64,000 nucleotides of DNA from Luteimonas sp. S4-F44 (lineage in GTDB: Bacteria; Pseudomonadota; Gammaproteobacteria; Xanthomonadales; Xanthomonadaceae). Below, one piece after another: positions 26,601-37,224 of this stretch (position 1 is the stretch's first letter; each line of letters starts with the position of its first letter). The notes under the pieces are model-generated. The model saw only the letters and a list, made by a program, of their open reading frames with translations. It was not told where the DNA came from and made no database searches. The DNA is taken from NCBI RefSeq assembly GCF_022637415.1, contig NZ_CP093340.1, positions 1 to 64,000 of the forward strand, read 5' to 3'. Position numbers and translations under genes: made by a program.

Positions 26601-26837
26601 GTACATCATGTCCTCGACGCCGTTGATGGCTTCCTCGAGCGGGGTCGCCACCGTTTCGGCGATCACCTTCGGGTTGGCGCCGGGGTACACCGTGCGCACG
26701 ACCACCGAGGGCGGCACGACTTCCGGGTACTCGCCGATCGGCAGCAGGGGCATCGCGATCAGGCCGCCGGCGAAGATCAGGATCGACAGCACCGCAGCGA
26801 AAATCGGCCGGTCGATGAAGAAGCGGGAAAAGTCCAC
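23667..26837 (-). CDS. RND multidrug efflux permease, MexF/AcrB type
   Basis: This 1056-residue HAE1-family permease starts at a GTG (VDFSRFFIDRPIFAAVLSILIF). The sequence continues EYPEVVPPSVVVRTVYPGAN and GVTTQKQSPVFLMVVHL and has the standard 12-helix, two-porter-domain length. The N-terminal 250 residues look closest to the MexF branch of Pseudomonas, as recalled, rather than to AcrB. It uses the proton gradient to push drugs from the periplasm or inner leaflet into the outer-membrane duct. A longer ATG start at 26972 is possible but the extra residues are not family-like. Confidence 0.95.
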   Translation of the reverse strand: MDFSRFFIDRPIFAAVLSILIFAGGLIAMPLLPIGEYPEVVPPSVVVRTVYPGANPKVIAETVATPLEEAINGVEDMMYIKSVAGSDGVLQLTVTFKPGTDADDAAVRVQNRVAQAQARLPEDVRRQGVTTQKQSPVFLMVVHLTSQDGRYDSLYLRNYMRLHVKDEIAKIAGVGDAQVFGGGDYAMRLWLDPDKIAARGLTAGDVVRSVREQNVQVSAGQLGAEPMPNGSDFLLPINAKGRLETVEEFGDIVLKAGSDGELVRLADVARIELAAGDYTLRARLDGKNAAAIGVFQAPGANALEIRDGVVATMERLRPSLPPGVEIQSIYDTTIFVRDSIKSVVTTLIEATLLVVLVVILFLQTWRASIIPLLAVPVSIVGTFAVLYLLGYSINTLTLFGLVLAIGIVVDDAIVVVENVERHIELGASPLEAAHLAMREVSGPIIAIALVLCAVFVPMAFLTGVTGQFYKQFAVTIAISTVISAINSLTLSPALAAKLLQPHGAPKDRLTRLIDRAFGWVFRPFNRFFQRNSERYEGAVSRSLGRRGAVFVVYAALLVGAGLMFKIVPAGFIPVQDKMYVIAGVKMPEGASIERTDAVLKRMAALASEVDGVASEIAFPGLNPLQFTNTPNNGVVFFTLDPFSERSRSAEEITAELNQKFSTIQEGFTFAFMPPPIQGLGNGSGWSLFVEDRTRLGYGELQAAVQAFQGAAMQTPGLGYPISSYQANVPQLDAEVDRVKAKAQGVPLTELFDTLQTYLGSAYVNDFNMFGRTWQVIAQADGPFREDVADIAALRTRNAAGEMVPVGSMVNVRQTYGPDPVIRFNGYPAADLLGDADPRVLSSGEAMAKVTELAGQVLPNGMGIGWSDLSYQQSNQSGAALVVFPLAVMLAFLVLAALYESWSLPLAVILIVPMTLLSALFGVWLAGGDNNVFVQVGLVVLMGLACKNAILIVEFARELEMQGKDIITSALEASRLRLRPIVMTSVAFIAGTVPLVLSTGAGAEVRSITGITVFAGMLGVTLFGLFLTPVFYVTMRKLANRPLVSHAPVAPAAPAHS

Positions 26838-27028
26838 GGGAGAATCCTTGTGGGCGGCGCAAAGGCCGCAACGTAAGAAACGCGGAAACAGCGGGGCCCT
26901 CTCCGCGGCGGAGAAGCGGCCCCGAGGGGGGCGGATGCGCACCGGGCTTGCTCGGCAAGACCCGGCTTGCACCGGATGTGCTGCGCGCGTCAGCCTCGTC
27001 CGGAGACAGAGGCCTCGGCGATGCGACC
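26838..27028. other. 191-bp spacer between the fusion-protein and permease genes
   Basis: This spacer lies inside the efflux operon. It holds a CTCCGC/CGGAG hairpin nested in GGGGCC/GGCCCC arms (about 26892-26925), which could tune expression or mRNA stability between the two genes. No gene was recognised. Confidence 0.4.
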
Positions 27029-28198
27029 TCAGTGTTGTGCGACCGCCTCGACGGGCTGGCCGTCGCGCATCGCGACCACCTGCGGTGCGACCGGCATGCC
27101 AGGCATGAAGACCTTCTGCACGCCGTTGACGATGACGCGATCGCCGGCAGCCAGGCCCGACTCGACCACGCGCAGGCCATCGACCATGCGCCCGGGGACG
27201 ATGTCGCGACGCTGCGCGGTGTTGCCCTCGCCCAGCACGTAGACGTACTTGCGGTCCTGGTCGGTCAACACGGACTTGTCGTCGATCAGCACCGCCTCGC
27301 GCGCCGTTGCGCCTTCGAGCTGCACGCGGGCGAACAGGCCCGGCGTGAAGCGGCGGTCGGGGTTGGGCAGCACGGCGCGGGCGCGGACGGTGCCGGTCGC
27401 CGGATCGACCTGGTTGTCGAGGAAGTCGACGGTGCCGGCATGCGGGTAGCCGGTTTCATCCGACAGGCCCACGCGCACCGCGTTGCGGCCTGCGGTGCGC
27501 GCGCCCTCGCGGGCCAGCGCCTGGTGTCGCAGGAACGTGCGCTCGTCGGTCTCGAAGTAGACGTGCACCGGATCCTGCGAGACCACCGTGGTCAGCAGCG
27601 AGGCGTCGGCCTGGGCGAGATTGCCGGTGGTCAGCAAGGCGCGCCCGGCGCGGCCGTCGACCGGCGCGCGGACCTGGGTGAAGGCTAGGTCCAGCTTCGC
27701 GGTCTCGACCGCGGCCTGCGCGGCACGCACCGCGGCCTCGGCTTCGGCGCGCCCGGCGCTACGGGCCTCGAAGTCGTCGCGCGAGATCGCGCTGGCCTCG
27801 ATCAACGACTGCGCGCGGTCGTGCCGCGTCGCCGCCAGTTGGGCCTCGGCGCGGGCCCGGGCCAGTTCGGCCTCGGCGCGCTGCAACGCGGCGCGGTACG
27901 GACGCGGGTCGATGACGAACAGCAGGTCGCCCTGCTTCACTTCGTCGCCTTCCGCGTAGGCCACGCGCTCGACGTAGCCGCTGACGCGCGGCCGCAGCTC
28001 GACGCTCTCGACGGCGGCGATCCGGCCGGTGGCGTCGTTCCAGTCCTTGACCGGCTCGGCGAGCACCGCGGCGACTCCGACTTCGGGCGGCGGCGGCGGG
28101 CTGGCCGATTCGGCGCGGCTGTCGCAGCCGGCCACAGTGACGGCGATCGCGGCGGTCAGCAATGAACCGGCCAGGGCGCGAGTGAGGATGGGGGTCAT
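27029..28198 (-). CDS. RND efflux periplasmic adaptor (membrane fusion protein)
   Basis: This 389-residue MexA/AcrA-type adaptor has the lipoprotein signal ending VTVAGC, then SVELRPRVSGYVERVAYAEGDEVKQGDLLFVIDPRPYRAAL (lipoyl half). Next come a long helical hairpin and the second lipoyl half around VDFLDNQVDPATGTVRARAVLPN. It links the inner-membrane permease to the outer-membrane duct. Its ATG overlaps the stop of the upstream SDR (ATGA at 28195-28198). Together with the permease, the second SDR and the NodT lipoprotein it forms the pump operon. Confidence 0.95.
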   Translation of the reverse strand: MTPILTRALAGSLLTAAIAVTVAGCDSRAESASPPPPPEVGVAAVLAEPVKDWNDATGRIAAVESVELRPRVSGYVERVAYAEGDEVKQGDLLFVIDPRPYRAALQRAEAELARARAEAQLAATRHDRAQSLIEASAISRDDFEARSAGRAEAEAAVRAAQAAVETAKLDLAFTQVRAPVDGRAGRALLTTGNLAQADASLLTTVVSQDPVHVYFETDERTFLRHQALAREGARTAGRNAVRVGLSDETGYPHAGTVDFLDNQVDPATGTVRARAVLPNPDRRFTPGLFARVQLEGATAREAVLIDDKSVLTDQDRKYVYVLGEGNTAQRRDIVPGRMVDGLRVVESGLAAGDRVIVNGVQKVFMPGMPVAPQVVAMRDGQPVEAVAQH

Positions 28199-29031
28199 GA
28201 GCGGAACTCCTGGGGGGATCGGGAACGGGCCGCGATGCGCTGCAGCAGCGCCTGCGCGGCGGTGTCGTGGGTCGACGCGGGGACGCACGGCGGCGGCGCG
28301 AGGTCGATGTCGTCGGACAGGCCGGGCGGGCGCGCCGGGCCGTCGGTTGGGAAACGCAGCAGCGCGGCGTCGGGGCGCAGGCGGCCGTCGACCATGCGCA
28401 GTGCGTAGTCGGCGATCGCATCGGCGTCCGGCCACTGGGTGCAGGCATGCGCGGCGTTGAGCGCGGTGCGGACCGGCGAGTCGATCGCCAGCATCTGCAC
28501 CCGGACCGGCAGCGTCCGCGCTTCCTCGTGCAGCACGCGGGCAAGCATCTGCAACGCGGCCGCACCGATCGAGCGGTGGCCGTAGCCCGACCAGGGCTGC
28601 TCGGCGCCGGGGCCGCCGACCAGGACATAGGCGCCACCGGGGATCGGTGCCAGCAGCGGCAATAGATGGCGTGCGGCGGCCAGATGCGGCAGCAGGTCCT
28701 CGTCGAGTCGCCGGCGCAGGAAGTCGGCCGGGGCGTCGAGTAGCCGGCGTGCCGGGGCGGCGCCGCGGATCGCCGCGATTACCGCGCCGGGCCGGGGTCC
28801 GGCCAGCGCGGCGACGCGGTCGGCGAGCGCGGCGGCGTCGGCATCGCTGGACAGCGTCGCGGTCAGCGGCAACACGGTCGCGCCGTGACGCTCGCGCAGC
28901 GCAGCGAGCGCGGCGCCGTTGCGGGCCACCGCGATCGTCCGACGTCCGGCGGCGGCAGCGTGGGCGACCAGACGCGTGCCGATCGTCCCGGTCGCGCCCA
29001 GCACCAGCAGCGGAGCCATTGTCCCGATCAT
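28195..29031 (-). CDS. SDR/NAD(P)-binding protein leading the efflux operon
   Basis: This 278-residue protein has a GATGTIG Rossmann motif near its start (MAPLLVLGATGTIGTRLVAHA). Its later sequence is SDR-like (GHRSIGAAALQMLARVLHEE), so it is an atypical short-chain reductase or NmrA-like redox sensor. Its ATG at 29031 is preceded by GGGAG at a suitable distance; ATG at 29019 is an alternative. It overlaps the adaptor gene by ATGA and opens the operon facing the LysR gene. Its position recalls the mexS oxidoreductase beside mexT-mexEF-oprN, which is inference. Confidence 0.75.
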   Translation of the reverse strand: MIGTMAPLLVLGATGTIGTRLVAHAAAAGRRTIAVARNGAALAALRERHGATVLPLTATLSSDADAAALADRVAALAGPRPGAVIAAIRGAAPARRLLDAPADFLRRRLDEDLLPHLAAARHLLPLLAPIPGGAYVLVGGPGAEQPWSGYGHRSIGAAALQMLARVLHEEARTLPVRVQMLAIDSPVRTALNAAHACTQWPDADAIADYALRMVDGRLRPDAALLRFPTDGPARPPGLSDDIDLAPPPCVPASTHDTAAQALLQRIAARSRSPQEFRS

Positions 29032-29401
29032 GGGATTTTGTCTCCCGAAAAACAGGCTTCGACCGGGGTTGGAGTCTCTTGGCCGGGGGTCGACGCCCCG
29101 AGCCAGTCCCACATCCGGCGCCAGTCGAAGCCGCCGCCACGCACCCCGCGGGGGACCGCAAGACGAGCGCTAGATGATTGATTCGGCGGAATTTCCAGCC
29201 GACGCCGGGACGCAGCCGGGCGGCCCAGTCGGGCGACGGCATGGGGGCTGGGAACAGGGCGGTCGACGGACATCGGCGGACTCCGGTCGGGGGAGGCTGC
29301 AAACGATAGGCCGCCATCGAGGACTTGATTAGTCCCGATTCGAGGGAATAATTGTCCCTCGAACGGGCCAATCGCGTCCGTCCCCCCACCGGAGCGCGCG
29401 C
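29032..29401. promoter_or_regulatory. divergent control region of the efflux operon and its LysR regulator
   Basis: 370 bp between the divergent operon and the LysR gene. It carries two clear inverted repeats (29321-29335 and 29339-29363), described separately. The part nearer the SDR start is GC-rich and contains no recognisable gene. A MexT-like arrangement suggests the regulator activates the pump from sites here. Confidence 0.5.
29339..29363. promoter_or_regulatory. perfect LysR-type operator palindrome
   Basis: A 9-bp perfect inverted repeat, TTCGAGGGA-N7-TCCCTCGAA, lies about 38 bp before the LysR ATG. A second, 5-bp repeat, GGACT-TGATT-AGTCC, sits next to it at 29321-29335. The pairs have the spacing and T-N11-A geometry of LysR sites. 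They are the likely binding sites controlling both the regulator and the divergent efflux operon. Confidence 0.65.
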
Positions 29402-30454
29402 ATGGCCCACGATCTCAACGACACGCTAATCTTCGTCAAGGTGGTCGAGCAGGGCAGCTTTATCGCTGCCGCCAATGCACTCGGCCTGCCCAAGACCACG
29501 GTCAGCCGCAAGGTGCAGGAGCTCGAGCAGCGGCTGGGGGCGCGGCTGCTGCACCGAACCACGCGTCGGTTGGGGTTGACCGAGGCCGGTGCGGTCTACC
29601 ACGAGCATTGCCAGCGCATCGCGCGCGGACTCGAAGAGGCCGAGGCCGCGGTGGGCCAATTGCAGGGCGGTCCGCGCGGCTGGCTGCGTTTCACCGTGCC
29701 CTATTCGATCGGTATCACCTGGATCGCGCCGCTGCTCGGCGATTTCCAGGCGCAGTACCCGGAGATCCTGCTCGACATGCACATGGGCAACGAGCAGCTC
29801 GACCTGATCGCCGGCGAGGCCGATCTGGCGCTGCGTGTCGGCACCCTGCCCGATTCGAACTTCGTCGCGCGCAAGCTCGGCAGCCTGCGCACGCAGGTCT
29901 TCGCCAGCCCCGCCTACATCGAAAAGCACGGCGAGCCGTTGCATCCCGACGACCTGCAGCATCACCGCACACTGGTGACGCGCAAGAGTCGCAATCCGCA
30001 CAATGGCCGGTTCGCGTGGTCGCTGACCGATGGTCAGGTGCTGCGCGAGTTCTCGGTCAATCCGCAGCTGGTCGGCAACGATCCGGCCGCCCTGAACTGG
30101 GCGCTGATCAAGGGCGAGGGCCTGATGCTGACCGGCGACGTGATGGCCAAGGCCTTCGTCGAGGCGGGCATGGTCCAGCGCGTGCTCGCCGGCTGGACCG
30201 GTCCGGAGGTCGACTTCAACGCGGTGTTCGCCGGCGGCCGACTGGTCTCGCCAAAGGTCCGTGCGTTCGTCGACTTCCTGATCGAGCGCCTGAACTTCGA
30301 CGCCGACCACATGCAGACGCTGTGCATGGTGCAGAAGCAGGCATTGGAGGCCAAAGCCGCCGGCGAGGTCGCGCTGGCGCAGCTGGAGAAGGCGTCGCGC
30401 CGGTCCGCAGCGCCGGAGCCGGATCTCGCCGAACCCGCCGCCGCCGACAGCTAA
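29402..30454 (+). CDS. LysR-family regulator, divergent from the RND operon
   Basis: This 350-residue protein has an N-terminal winged helix (DTLIFVKVVEQGSFIAAANALGLPKTTVSRKVQELEQRLGARLL) and a substrate-binding domain from about 90 onward. A C-terminal extension of about 50 residues beyond the usual LysR length ends in a charged, proline/alanine-rich tail. It should be a DNA-binding regulator, and its position suggests control of the efflux operon starting at 29031. The ligand is unknown. It converges closely (17 bp) with the next LysR gene. Confidence 0.92.
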   Translation: MAHDLNDTLIFVKVVEQGSFIAAANALGLPKTTVSRKVQELEQRLGARLLHRTTRRLGLTEAGAVYHEHCQRIARGLEEAEAAVGQLQGGPRGWLRFTVPYSIGITWIAPLLGDFQAQYPEILLDMHMGNEQLDLIAGEADLALRVGTLPDSNFVARKLGSLRTQVFASPAYIEKHGEPLHPDDLQHHRTLVTRKSRNPHNGRFAWSLTDGQVLREFSVNPQLVGNDPAALNWALIKGEGLMLTGDVMAKAFVEAGMVQRVLAGWTGPEVDFNAVFAGGRLVSPKVRAFVDFLIERLNFDADHMQTLCMVQKQALEAKAAGEVALAQLEKASRRSAAPEPDLAEPAAADS

Positions 30455-30471
30455 CGGCAGCGACGCGGGGA

Positions 30472-31440
30472 TCAGCGCTCGGAGTGCCCGCCCCCCGTCC
30501 CGTCGCGCCGTGCGAACAGGTCCGGGCGGATCAGCTCGACGAACGCGCGTGCCTGCGGTGAGAGCAGCTTGCCCTTGCGCACGACGACGCCGTAGCTGCG
30601 CGCGGGAAACCAGTCCGATACCGGGCGCGCCGCCAGTCGCGCCGCATCCCCCGACTCCAGGCAGAGCGCGCTGGTGATCGAGATGCCCATGCCCATCGCG
30701 ACGTACTGCTTGATCACCTCCCAGCCGCCGACCTCCAGCGCGAGCGTGTAGGGCACGCGTGCCTGTTGGAACACCTGATCGACCAGGCGGTAGGTCACAT
30801 GCCGCTTCGGCGGCAGGATCAGGCCGTAGCGCGCGATCTCCTCGAGCGTGATCCGCCGCGCGCGCGCCAGCGCGTGGTCGGGCGGGGTGAGCAGGACCGG
30901 CTCGAAGCGGTAGACCGGTGCGTAATCGAGGTCCGGCGGCACGTCGACCATCGAGCCGACCACCAGGTCGACCGTGTCGCTGCGCAGCAGGTCGTTGCCG
31001 TCGGCGGTGATCGCGTCGTGCAGCGTCAGCCGCACATCGGGATGCTGGCGGCGGAACAGTTCGACGATCTTCGGCAGCAGGTACAGGATGGTTGAGCTGT
31101 TGGCCGCGATCGTCAGCGCACCGGCGTCCAGGCCACCGACCTCGCGGCGGAACGCCGCCGGCAAGCCGTCGATGCCCTCCACCAGCGGCAGTGCCAGGTC
31201 GTAGAGCACTTCGCCGGCCCGGGTGGGCACCAAGCGCCGGCCGCTGCGTTCGAGCAACTTGACCCCGAGCTCGCGTTCGAGCGCCTGCAACTGCAGCGAG
31301 ATCGCCGGCTGGCTGACGTAGAGCGCCTCGGCGGCCCGCGACACCGAGCCCAGACGGGTCGTCTGGCAGAACGCACGCAGCGGCTTGAGCCGGTCGCTCT
31401 TGTACGGAAACCGTAACGGTGGCGGGGACTTGGCGGTCAT
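30472..31440 (-). CDS. CysB-like LysR regulator next to the glyoxylate shunt
   Basis: This 322-residue protein has the LysR winged helix (FCQTTRLGSVSRAAEALYVSQPAISLQLQALERELGVKLLER). Its effector domain has the CysB/CynR-like feature DLVVGSMVDVPPDLDYAPVYRFEP. It is divergent from aceB with a 116-bp spacer containing palindromes. The natural inference is that it controls aceB-aceA, as some LysR proteins do in other bacteria, but the effector is not known. E. coli uses IclR instead, so this would be a different control scheme. Confidence 0.88.
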   Translation of the reverse strand: MTAKSPPPLRFPYKSDRLKPLRAFCQTTRLGSVSRAAEALYVSQPAISLQLQALERELGVKLLERSGRRLVPTRAGEVLYDLALPLVEGIDGLPAAFRREVGGLDAGALTIAANSSTILYLLPKIVELFRRQHPDVRLTLHDAITADGNDLLRSDTVDLVVGSMVDVPPDLDYAPVYRFEPVLLTPPDHALARARRITLEEIARYGLILPPKRHVTYRLVDQVFQQARVPYTLALEVGGWEVIKQYVAMGMGISITSALCLESGDAARLAARPVSDWFPARSYGVVVRKGKLLSPQARAFVELIRPDLFARRDGTGGGHSER

Positions 31441-31452
31441 CTCGGCTCAAGT

Positions 31453-31496
31453 ATCAGCTGAGCTCATAGTTCGCATTGACAGAACTCGTTTGTCAA
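31453..31496. promoter_or_regulatory. palindromes between the LysR gene and aceB
   Basis: An imperfect 15-bp palindrome (ATCAGCTGAGCTCAT, 31453-31467, with T-N11-A) and a perfect TTGACA-N9-TGTCAA (31476-31496) lie in the 116-bp divergent spacer. They could be LysR operators. TTGACA may also double as a -35 element, but no matching -10 was found. Confidence 0.5.
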
Positions 31497-31556
31497 ATAC
31501 CGGGTGTGGAGAGACGGTCTGCTGCACCGCACCACCATCCGAGAGGCCGAGTTGCC

Positions 31557-33197
31557 ATGAACGCCGTCCACCGCCTGCACGCACCGCCCCCCGATGCCGC
31601 GTGCGATCTGCCCGCCGGACTGCCTGCCGGAACGCCCGTCGATCTGCTCGACAAGGCAGCCCAGGCCTTCCTCGCCGGCCTGCATCGCGAGTTCGAGGCC
31701 CGGCGCCAGGCTCTGCTCCGCGCCCGGCACACCCGCCAGGCCGCCTTCGACGCCGGCGCCCTGCCCGACTTCCGCGCCGACACCCGTTCGATCCGCGATT
31801 CGGCCTGGACGGTCGCGCCGGTTCCGGTCGCGTTGCGCGACCGGCGGGTCGAGATCACCGGGCCGGTCGATCCGAAGATGGTCATCAACGCGCTCAACTC
31901 CGGCGCGCAGTGCTACATGGCCGATTTCGAGGATTCGACCTCGCCGACCTGGGCCAATCTGCTGACCGGCCAGCGCGCGCTGCGCGAAGCGGTCGCCGGC
32001 AGCCTGACCTTCGAAGGCAACGGCAAGCGCTACGCCTTGCTGCCCGAGGCGCGGCAGGCGGTGCTGATCGTGCGGCCGCGCGGTTGGCACCTGGACGAGA
32101 AGCATGTGCTTGTCGACGGCGTGCCGATGTCGGCGTCGCTGTTCGATGCCGGGCTGTTCGCGTTCCACAACGCCCATGCGCTGGCCGCGCGCGATCGCGG
32201 GCCCTACCTCTACCTGCCCAAGCTGCAGTCGATGGAAGAAGCGCAGCTGTGGGACGACGCGCTGGCGCACATCGAGCGCGCGCTGGGCCTGCCGGTCGGA
32301 CAGATCCGGGTCACGGTGCTGATCGAGACCCTGCCCGCCGCGTTCGAGATGGACGAGATCCTGCACGCGCTGCGCGGGCGGATCGCCGGCCTCAATTGTG
32401 GGCGCTGGGATTACATCTTCTCCTACATCAAGACCTTCCGACGGCACCGCGACCGCGTGCTGCCCGAGCGCGGCCAGGTGACGATGACCCAGCCCTTCCT
32501 CAAGGCCTATTCCGAACTGCTGATCCAGACCTGTCACCGCCGCGGCGCGCACGCGATGGGTGGCATGGCGGCGCAGATCCCGATCTCGGGCGACGAGGCC
32601 GCGAACGAGGCGGCGATGGACCGGGTGCGCGCCGACAAGTTGCGCGAGGTCACCGCCGGTCACGACGGCACTTGGGTCGCGCACCCGGCGCTGATCCCGA
32701 TCGCGCGGCAGGTGTTCGATGCGCGCATGCGCGGCCCGCACCAGCATGCGATGACGCGCGACGATGTGCTGATCGCGCGCGACGATCTGATCGCGCCATC
32801 GCTGGGCACGATCACGCACGCCGGCTTCGCCGGCAACGTCGAGGTCTGCGTGCGCTATCTCGCCGCCTGGCTCGACGGCAATGGTTGCGTGCCGATCCAC
32901 GGCATGATGGAGGACGCTGCGACCGCCGAGATCGCACGTGCACAGCTGTGGCAGTGGCTGCACCACGCCGATGCCGATGCCAGCGGTGCGCCCGGCACGC
33001 CGTTGCATCTCGACGATGGCACCGCGATCGACGACGCGCTGTTCGACCGCGTGTTGCTGTCGCTGCCCTCGCGCCTGTCACGCCAGGCGGTCCCCGGCGC
33101 CGCCCGGGTGGCTGAGGCCATCGCCTTGCTCGAAGCGCTGACCCGGGCCGACACGCTGGCCGACTTCCTGACATTGCCGGCATACGAGCGGCTGTGA
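31557..33197 (+). CDS. aceB: malate synthase A
   Basis: This 546-residue glyoxylate-shunt enzyme condenses glyoxylate and acetyl-CoA to malate. The AceB-type signature [14 protein letters not shown] is present, together with the neighbouring [20 protein letters not shown]. Length is close to the 533 residues of E. coli AceB. The start at 31557 ([11 protein letters not shown]) matches the family better than an upstream ATG. It is followed 55 bp later by aceA on the same strand, giving a two-gene shunt operon, and is divergent from a LysR gene. Confidence 0.95.
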   Translation: MNAVHRLHAPPPDAACDLPAGLPAGTPVDLLDKAAQAFLAGLHREFEARRQALLRARHTRQAAFDAGALPDFRADTRSIRDSAWTVAPVPVALRDRRVEITGPVDPKMVINALNSGAQCYMADFEDSTSPTWANLLTGQRALREAVAGSLTFEGNGKRYALLPEARQAVLIVRPRGWHLDEKHVLVDGVPMSASLFDAGLFAFHNAHALAARDRGPYLYLPKLQSMEEAQLWDDALAHIERALGLPVGQIRVTVLIETLPAAFEMDEILHALRGRIAGLNCGRWDYIFSYIKTFRRHRDRVLPERGQVTMTQPFLKAYSELLIQTCHRRGAHAMGGMAAQIPISGDEAANEAAMDRVRADKLREVTAGHDGTWVAHPALIPIARQVFDARMRGPHQHAMTRDDVLIARDDLIAPSLGTITHAGFAGNVEVCVRYLAAWLDGNGCVPIHGMMEDAATAEIARAQLWQWLHHADADASGAPGTPLHLDDGTAIDDALFDRVLLSLPSRLSRQAVPGAARVAEAIALLEALTRADTLADFLTLPAYERL

Positions 33198-33252
33198 GAC
33201 GCCCGCTGCGGCGAATCGCTCATCACGCATCATCACGCCCAAGGAATTTCCC

Positions 33253-34584
33253 ATGACCACGCGACAGCACCAGATCGACGCCCTGCAGCACGAATGGACC
33301 ACTGACCCGCGCTGGAGCGGTATCCGGCGCACCTACACCGCGGCCGACGTCGTGCGCCTGCGCGGCAGCGTGCAGCCCGAGCACACGCTGGCCCGCCGCG
33401 GCGCGCAGCGGCTGTGGACGCTGCTCAACGGACAGGCCAAGAAGGGCTACGTCAATGCGTTCGGCGCGATCAGCGCCGGGCAGGCGATGCAGCAGGCCAA
33501 GGCGGGTTTGGAAGCGGTGTACCTGTCGGGCTGGCAGGTCGCGGCCGACGGCAACACCTCCGAGACCATGTATCCCGACCAGTCGCTGTACGCCTACGAC
33601 TCGGTGCCGGCGATGGTGCGCCGGATCAACAACACCTTCCAGCGCGCCGACGAGATCCAGTGGAAGAACATCGCCGACGGCAAGCTTGACGCGCGCGAGG
33701 CGATCGACTTCTTCCTGCCGATCGTCGCCGACGGCGAAGCCGGCTTCGGCGGTGTGCTCAACGCCTACGAACTGATGAAGAACATGATCGTCGCCGGTGC
33801 GGCGGGCGTGCATTTCGAGGATCAGCTGGCCGCGGTCAAGAAGTGCGGCCACATGGGCGGCAAGGTGCTGGTGCCAACCCAGGAGGCCGTGCAGAAGCTC
33901 ATCGCCGCGCGTCTGGCCGCCGATGTGCTCGGCGTGCCGTCGATCGTGCTCGCGCGCACCGATGCCGAGGCGGCCACCCTGCTGACCTCCGACTTCGATG
34001 CCAACGACGCGCCGTTCGTCACCGGCGAACGCACCGCCGAGGGCTTCTACAAGGTCCGAAACGGCCTGGAGCAGGCGATCAGCCGCGGCGTCGCCTACGC
34101 CCCCTTCGCCGACCTGGTGTGGTGCGAGACCGGCACCCCGGATCTGGGTTTCGCACGCGAGTTTGCCCAGGCCGTCCACGCCGCCACGCCCGGCAAGCTG
34201 CTGGCCTACAACTGCTCGCCGAGCTTCAACTGGAAGAAGAACCTCGACGATCGCCAGATCGCCTCGTTCCAGGACGACCTGTCGGCGCTGGGCTACAAGT
34301 TCCAGTTCATCACCCTGGCCGGCATCCACATCAACTGGTTCAACAGCTTCCGGTTCGCGCACGACTACGCGCGCGGCGAAGGCATGCGCCACTACGTCGA
34401 GCAGGTGCAGGAGCGCGAGTTCGCCGCCCGCGACCAGGGCTACACCTTCGTCTCCCACCAGCAGGAAGTCGGTGCCGGCTACTTCGATGATGTCACCACC
34501 GTGATCCAGGGCGGCGCCTCCAGCGTGACCGCACTGACCGGCTCGACCGAGGAGGCGCAGTTCTACGCCACGCGCGCAGCGTAA
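33253..34584 (+). CDS. aceA: isocitrate lyase
   Basis: This 443-residue enzyme splits isocitrate into glyoxylate and succinate. The catalytic KKCGHMGGK loop is present, as are the flanking GWQVAADGN and [16 protein letters not shown] patterns of class I isocitrate lyase. It follows aceB on the same strand by 55 bp. No aceK kinase/phosphatase gene follows; instead ntrB lies 43 bp downstream. Confidence 0.97.
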   Translation: MTTRQHQIDALQHEWTTDPRWSGIRRTYTAADVVRLRGSVQPEHTLARRGAQRLWTLLNGQAKKGYVNAFGAISAGQAMQQAKAGLEAVYLSGWQVAADGNTSETMYPDQSLYAYDSVPAMVRRINNTFQRADEIQWKNIADGKLDAREAIDFFLPIVADGEAGFGGVLNAYELMKNMIVAGAAGVHFEDQLAAVKKCGHMGGKVLVPTQEAVQKLIAARLAADVLGVPSIVLARTDAEAATLLTSDFDANDAPFVTGERTAEGFYKVRNGLEQAISRGVAYAPFADLVWCETGTPDLGFAREFAQAVHAATPGKLLAYNCSPSFNWKKNLDDRQIASFQDDLSALGYKFQFITLAGIHINWFNSFRFAHDYARGEGMRHYVEQVQEREFAARDQGYTFVSHQQEVGAGYFDDVTTVIQGGASSVTALTGSTEEAQFYATRAA

Positions 34585-34627
34585 GAGGAAGGGTGCCGGC
34601 GGCGGCGGAGTGCACTACATTGGTGCG

Positions 34628-35727
34628 ATGCTCGCCGCCGCCCTGCCCGCTGCCGACTTCGATGCGCTGGCCACGCCCCTGGTGTGGGCGGAGGCCGACG
34701 GCCGCATCCGCGATTGCAATCTGGCCTTCGCGCGCTGGCTGGGCGTGGGCCGGCGGCGGCTGCTGGAGCAGCCGCTGGCCGCCCTGGAGGTCGAGGGCGA
34801 GACCTTGCGGCAGGCGCTGCGCGAGCCTGGCGACGACAGCGACGCGCCGCTGCGGTTGCGGCGTTTGGCGCTGGCCTTCCTCGGCGGTGAGCCGCGTTTC
34901 GCCGATGCCTGGGTGACGCGCGCCGCCGATGGCGGCGTGCTGCTCGAGGCGCACCCGGTGGATGAGTTTCCGGGCGCCGATCCGACGCTGGCGATGCCGC
35001 TGGCGCTGTCGGCGGCGCTGCGTGGGCTGGCGCACGAACTGCGCAATCCGCTGGCCGGGCTCAAGGGCGCGGCGCAGTTGCTGGCCCGTCGCGCCGGCGA
35101 CGGCGAGACCGAGGAACTCGTCGCGCTGGTCGGCTCGGAAGTCGGCCGGCTCAGTGCGCTGGTCGACCAGCTGTTGTCGCCCCAGGCGCCACAACCGCAT
35201 CGGCCGTTGAACATCCACGGTGTCCTGGAACAGGTGCTGCGGCTGGCCGAGGCCGATGCCGGTTGGGCGGTGCGGATGGTCCGCGACTACGACCCCAGCC
35301 TGCCGGAGCTGTTGGGCGATGCCGATCGGCTGACCCAGGCGATCTGGAACCTGGTGCGCAACGCGATCCAGGCGGGCGCGGCGAATGTGACCCTGCGCAC
35401 CCGCGCCGCACTGGGGGCCCGTATCGGCGACGAGGTGCATGCGATGGCCTTGCGGCTGGAAGTTGTCGACGACGGCCGCGGCGTGCCGGGCGATCTCGTC
35501 GAGCAGATCTTCCTGCCCCTGGTGTCCGGGCGTCCGGACGGCAGCGGACTGGGACTGGCATTGGCCCAGCAGGTCGCGCGCGAACATCGCGGCGCGCTCG
35601 TCTACCGCTCGCGTCCGGGCCACACCGTGTTCACGCTGCAGCTGCCGTTTCCACCGCTCGACGCCGCGTCCGCGCTGCCGGCCGACGCCCCTGCCGGTAC
35701 CGGCCCCTCCGAGGCCCCTGCTTCCCC

Positions 35728-35731
<4 letters not shown>
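34628..35731 (+). CDS. ntrB: nitrogen-regulation sensor kinase NtrB
   Basis: This 367-residue soluble histidine kinase has a PAS-like N-terminal half and the H-box GLAHELRNPLAGLKGAAQLL with His136. An N-box (WNLVRNAIQAG) and a G-box (VDDGRGVPGDL) near the end of the kinase domain complete it. This is the NtrB/GlnL type that phosphorylates and dephosphorylates NtrC under control of PII. The start is MLAAALPAAD at 34628; an in-frame GTG at 34610 is an alternative. ATGA overlap couples it to ntrC. glnA is not adjacent. Confidence 0.9.
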
Positions 35732-37170
<1,439 letters not shown>

Positions 37171-37224
37171 GCGGTGCCCGGGCCTTCATCCGCACTGAAC
37201 TCCCGATCCATAAAGGTGTCGTCG

